Assembly: GCA_963713695.1 (NCBI GenBank)
Contig: CAVQMU010000002.1
Coordinates: 744,001 to 808,000, forward strand
Length of the DNA stretch: 64,000 nt
From: Rhodoblastus sp963713695
GTDB lineage: Bacteria; Pseudomonadota; Alphaproteobacteria; Rhizobiales; Beijerinckiaceae
Direction of reading: 5' to 3'
Shown: piece after piece, positions 61,527 to 64,000 of the stretch
How positions within the stretch are numbered: the stretch's first letter is position 1
Layout: each line of letters starts with the position of its first letter
The notes under the pieces: model-generated
Told to the model about the DNA's origin: nothing
The model's database searches: none
What the model saw: the letters and a program-made list of their open reading frames with translations, nothing else
Position numbers and translations under genes: made by a program

Positions 61527-63646
61527 GTGACGATCCGATCAGCGAGACAAGACTTGCCAACGATTCTCGGCCTCAATTCAGCGCCAGCGCATCCGAAATA
61601 CCGCGCCGACATTGACGGCCTGCGCGCGGTCGCGGTTCTGTCTGTTGTGATTTTCCACGCGTTTCCTGAAGCGCTCGCAGGTGGATTTCAGCGGCGTCGA
61701 CATTTTCTTCGTGATTTCGGGCTTCCTCATTTCGACGATCATCATCGAGAAATCTTGAGCGCGGCTCCTTCAGTTTTGCCGATTTCTACGCCCGTCGGAT
61801 CAAGCGCATCGCCCCGGCGCTTGTTCTGGTCCTCGCGGCCAGCGTCGGCCTCGGCTGGTTCGCGCTTTTTGCCGACGAAATGCGCGAACTCGGAAAGCAC
61901 ATTTTCGCCGGCGCGGGCTTTGCCTCCAATTTCGTGCTCTGGAGCGAGGCCGGTTACTTCGACGAAGCGGCCGAGACCAAGCCCCTGCTGCATTTGTGGA
62001 GCCTCGGGGTCGAGGAGCAGTTCTACATCGTCTGGCCAGCCGTGCTCTGGGCGTCGTGGCGTCTGCGTTTTCCCGTGCCGATCGTGATACTGGCGCTCGG
62101 CCTGGGCTCTTTTGCCTTCAATCTTCATCAGGCGGGCGTCGACGCCGTTGCTGATTTCTATTCGCCGCAGACGAGATTCTGGGAATTGCTGAGCGGCGCC
62201 TTGCTCGCATGGGTCATGCTACACCGGGCCGAGATCGGACGCTCGTTCGAAAAACTTGGATTTGTTTCGCAACAAACGCCCGGCCGGCTCGCGGCGGCGC
62301 AGTTTTTGGCCGGCCGGGCAGGTCTTGCAGGCGTCGCGCTCATCGGGCTTGGCTTCGCGCTGATCAAGCCAGACTCCGGTTATCCCGGCGCATGGGCGTT
62401 GTTTCCCGTCCTCGGCGCGGTGCTGTTGATCGCCTCCGGCCCGGGGGCGGACATCAACAAGCGGGTCCTGTCGCATCCCCTTGCGGTCTGGTTCGGCGTC
62501 ATCAGCTATCCGCTTTATCTCTGGCACTGGCCGCTGCTGAGTTTTGCTCGCGTGATTGAAGGGGACCAGCCCAAAATCGCCATTCGCCTGTCTGTGGTGG
62601 CGTTCGCGATCGTTTTGGCGTGGCTGACTTACCGTTTCATGGAGCGGCCGTTCCGTTTCGGCGCGCCGGCCCGCTTCAAGGTCCCGGCGCTGGCCGCGGC
62701 GATGCTGGCGCTTGCACTCATCGGCGCCGCCGCCAGTCTCGTTGACGAACGCGCGCTGCAGGCGGCCCTGCGCCTGAACCGCGGCGACCCTTCTCGGCAG
62801 GTCGGCTGGAAAGTTCCCGTTGGCACGGATCTCCAGGCCAGCTCCTGCAGGACGCGCTTCCCCGATCGCGCGAGTAGATCGTCAGCGATGCGGGACGACA
62901 ATTTCTGCTATCTGCAAAGGAACGACGCTGATCCGAATGTCGTCATGATAGGCGATTCCCTGAATTTGAGCCTGTTCCCGGGATTGGCCCGTTACGACGA
63001 TTTCAATCTCCTGGTTCTCTCAGCGAGCGCGGCCGCGCCCTTTTACAATACGCGCTCGACTGACGATCTCGACGAGGTCCGGCGCCAGAACTATCGCATG
63101 ACCAACCAGGCGCTGGATTACGCCATCGCCAGTCCGGATATCAAGGTCGTCGTGCTCTCATTCCTGAGCGGCGCGTTGATAACCCAGCCTGATCTTGCCT
63201 TTCAGATCACCGACCTCGAAGATCCCAACAACAGCAACGCCAGGGAGGTGTTCGAGCACGTGGCGACGCGGACTTTGCGCAGGCTGACGGCGGCCGGAAA
63301 GAAAGTCGTTTACATCCTGCCCTACCCAACCCTTCCGTTCGAGGTGGAGCGCTGCCTCGCGCAGCGCCGGCAGACCGGGCTTGGCGCCAGCGAGGAGACC
63401 TGTCAGCTGGGCGACCTTGCGCCCGGCAGTGCGACCTACCGCGACTGGACGCTTGCGGTCCTGAAGAAATTTCCTGAGGTCAAGCTGGTGGATCTGGAGT
63501 TCTCGCTCTGCAAGGAGCGTCATTGTTCCCTGATCAAAGACGGAGAACTGCTGTTTCGCGACCGCATCCATCTCACGCTCACCGGGTCTGCCGTCGCCGC
63601 CAAGGTCTTGCATCCCGCGATCATCGAGAGCTTGCGCGGAGGGTGA
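61527..63646 (+). CDS. Acyltransferase (OafA/YrhL family) with SGNH domain, frameshifted twice in this sequence
   Basis: An O-acetyltransferase of the acyltransferase 3 family. The N-terminal AT3 domain begins KYRADIDGLRAVAVLSVVIF with the H residue in VIFHAFPEA. At GATTTC 61684-61689 the frame changes to SGVDIFFVISGFLISTIII, then at GAAATC 61749-61754 it changes to LERGSFSFADFYARRIKRIA and continues in one frame to 63646. In both cases deleting one base gives GATTC or GAATC, a GANTC. Ten helices follow (LWSLGVEEQFYIVWPAV; YPLYLWHWPLLSFARVIEG), then a SGNH hydrolase domain with VMIGDSLNLSLFPGLA and a late DRIHLTLTG. The start is uncertain (GTG 61527 used). Repaired length about 705. Confidence 0.85.
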
Positions 63647-63860
63647 GATGAGCCGCAAATGCAATTCACGGGCGATGAGGTTTTGTTCCTCCCGCCCTTG
63701 CCTTCAGCCCCAAAAATCGGTTATTAGAACCCTTCCAGGCCGTTGCGCCCTAGACCGCGAGCAGACGTGTCCCACGACGCTAACCAGACGCAGACGATGA
63801 ACGCCGGGCGAAAAATCGCCCAGCGGCCGTCCGCGCGCGCGGAAAAACTCCTTCTTATCA

Positions 63861-63945
63861 ACCCCTGAGGGCCGGCCGGGCTTTGCCTGGGCGCTCAGGG
63901 GTGTTCGCAAAAACCTTTACCGGCCCCGCAGCCATGCGCCGGGGC
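63861..63945 (+). ncRNA. Structured 5' leader: two strong hairpins before the last gene
   Basis: ACCCCTGAG (63861-63869) pairs with CTCAGGGGT (63894-63902); the inner arms CCGGGC and GCCTGG with a TTT loop extend the stem. A second stem GCCCCG (63923-63928) and CGGGGC (63940-63945) follows. Both lie within the 107 bases before the ATG at 63968. Such leaders can regulate expression by attenuation or by ligand or protein binding. No known riboswitch class is recognised, so this is a hairpin call only. The region 63647-63967 holds no recognised gene otherwise. Confidence 0.45.
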
Positions 63946-63967
63946 GAAAAGTTTTCAGGATTTTCCG

Positions 63968-64000
63968 ATGACCGAAGAGCAGAACGCAGCAAAACCCAAT
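63968..64000 (+). CDS. Start of an unidentified gene, truncated by the window end
   Basis: ATG 63968 with AGGA about 8-10 bases upstream starts MTEEQNAAKPN, 11 codons to the window end. A charged low-complexity N-terminus of this sort occurs in several families, so no function is proposed. The hairpins in the leader precede it. Confidence 0.5.
   Translation, partial: MTEEQNAAKPN

Noticed and set aside
1..64000. CRISPR arrays, integrases, transposases, toxin-antitoxin or phage genes
   Set aside because: None recognised. The only repeats are the palindromic elements and the 45-base family; their spacing does not fit CRISPR.
1..64000. tRNA or rRNA genes
   Set aside because: I inspected the larger gaps by eye and saw no cloverleaf or rRNA segments, though a short tRNA could be missed without a covariance search.

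Overview
The window is GC-rich chromosomal DNA with short intergenic gaps, overlapping ATGA gene junctions and third-position-GC codon use. It encodes a CcrM-type GANTC adenine methyltransferase and a PdhS/PleC-like histidine kinase. It also carries sequences matching the CtrA box and palindromic intergenic repeats of the kind common in Hyphomicrobiales. Together these point to an alphaproteobacterium of the order Hyphomicrobiales (Rhizobiales); the genus cannot be fixed from the sequence. No rRNA, tRNA, CRISPR array, integrase, transposase or phage gene was recognised, so this looks like core chromosome with some accessory modules.

Layout. 1-5.2 kb: an arsenosugar-type locus (disulfide oxidoreductase, TVP38 membrane protein and two arsenosugar-associated glycosyltransferases on +; a sterol-desaturase-like hydroxylase and ArsM on -). 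5.4-14.1 kb: a giant thioester alpha-2-macroglobulin and penicillin-binding protein 1C. 14.3-20.1 kb: GST, glycosyltransferase, phosphoglycolate phosphatase-like HAD, MFS transporter and a glutamate-synthase-like FMN enzyme. 20.2-25.7 kb: ETF-ubiquinone oxidoreductase, uracil-DNA glycosylase, RNase HII and CcrM. 26.1-29.4 kb: a molybdenum hydroxylase (2Fe-2S subunit, Mo subunit, dihaem cytochrome c). 29.5-33.1 kb: outer-membrane barrel, MeaB, pyroglutamyl-peptidase-like protein, TerC-like protein and PCu(A)C copper chaperone. 33.1-42.5 kb: ChbG/HpnK deacetylase, DPM-type glycosyltransferase, MurJ, a FixL/FixJ-like pair, PBP1A and a YcgN-like protein. 42.5-51.6 kb: methyltransferase, M20 dipeptidase, pterin dehydratase, the PdhS-like kinase, PepN and a LOG-family protein. 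51.6-59.9 kb: a coiled-coil envelope protein, OpgG/OpgH and GlmU/GlmS. 60-64 kb: DmeR/DmeF, an OafA-type acyltransferase and a structured leader before the last, truncated gene.

A strong theme is the cell envelope: PBP1C, PBP1A, MurJ, GlmU/GlmS, OpgGH, acyltransferase and glycosyltransferases. Perfect TTAA-N7-TTAAC boxes lie before PBP1A and before the coiled-coil protein, suggesting a cell-cycle link.

The most unusual feature is the number of apparent frameshifts. About fifteen single sites in twelve otherwise full-length genes, including essential or conserved ones (glmU, pepN, meaB, ccrM neighbours), switch reading frame and continue with perfect family similarity. At five of them, deleting one base both repairs the frame and creates a GANTC site, and several others can be repaired to GANTC with a small edit. 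Because the genome encodes its own GANTC methyltransferase, I think many of these are methylation-associated base-calling errors rather than real mutations; this needs read-level checking. Genes carrying such shifts are given as their full repaired span.
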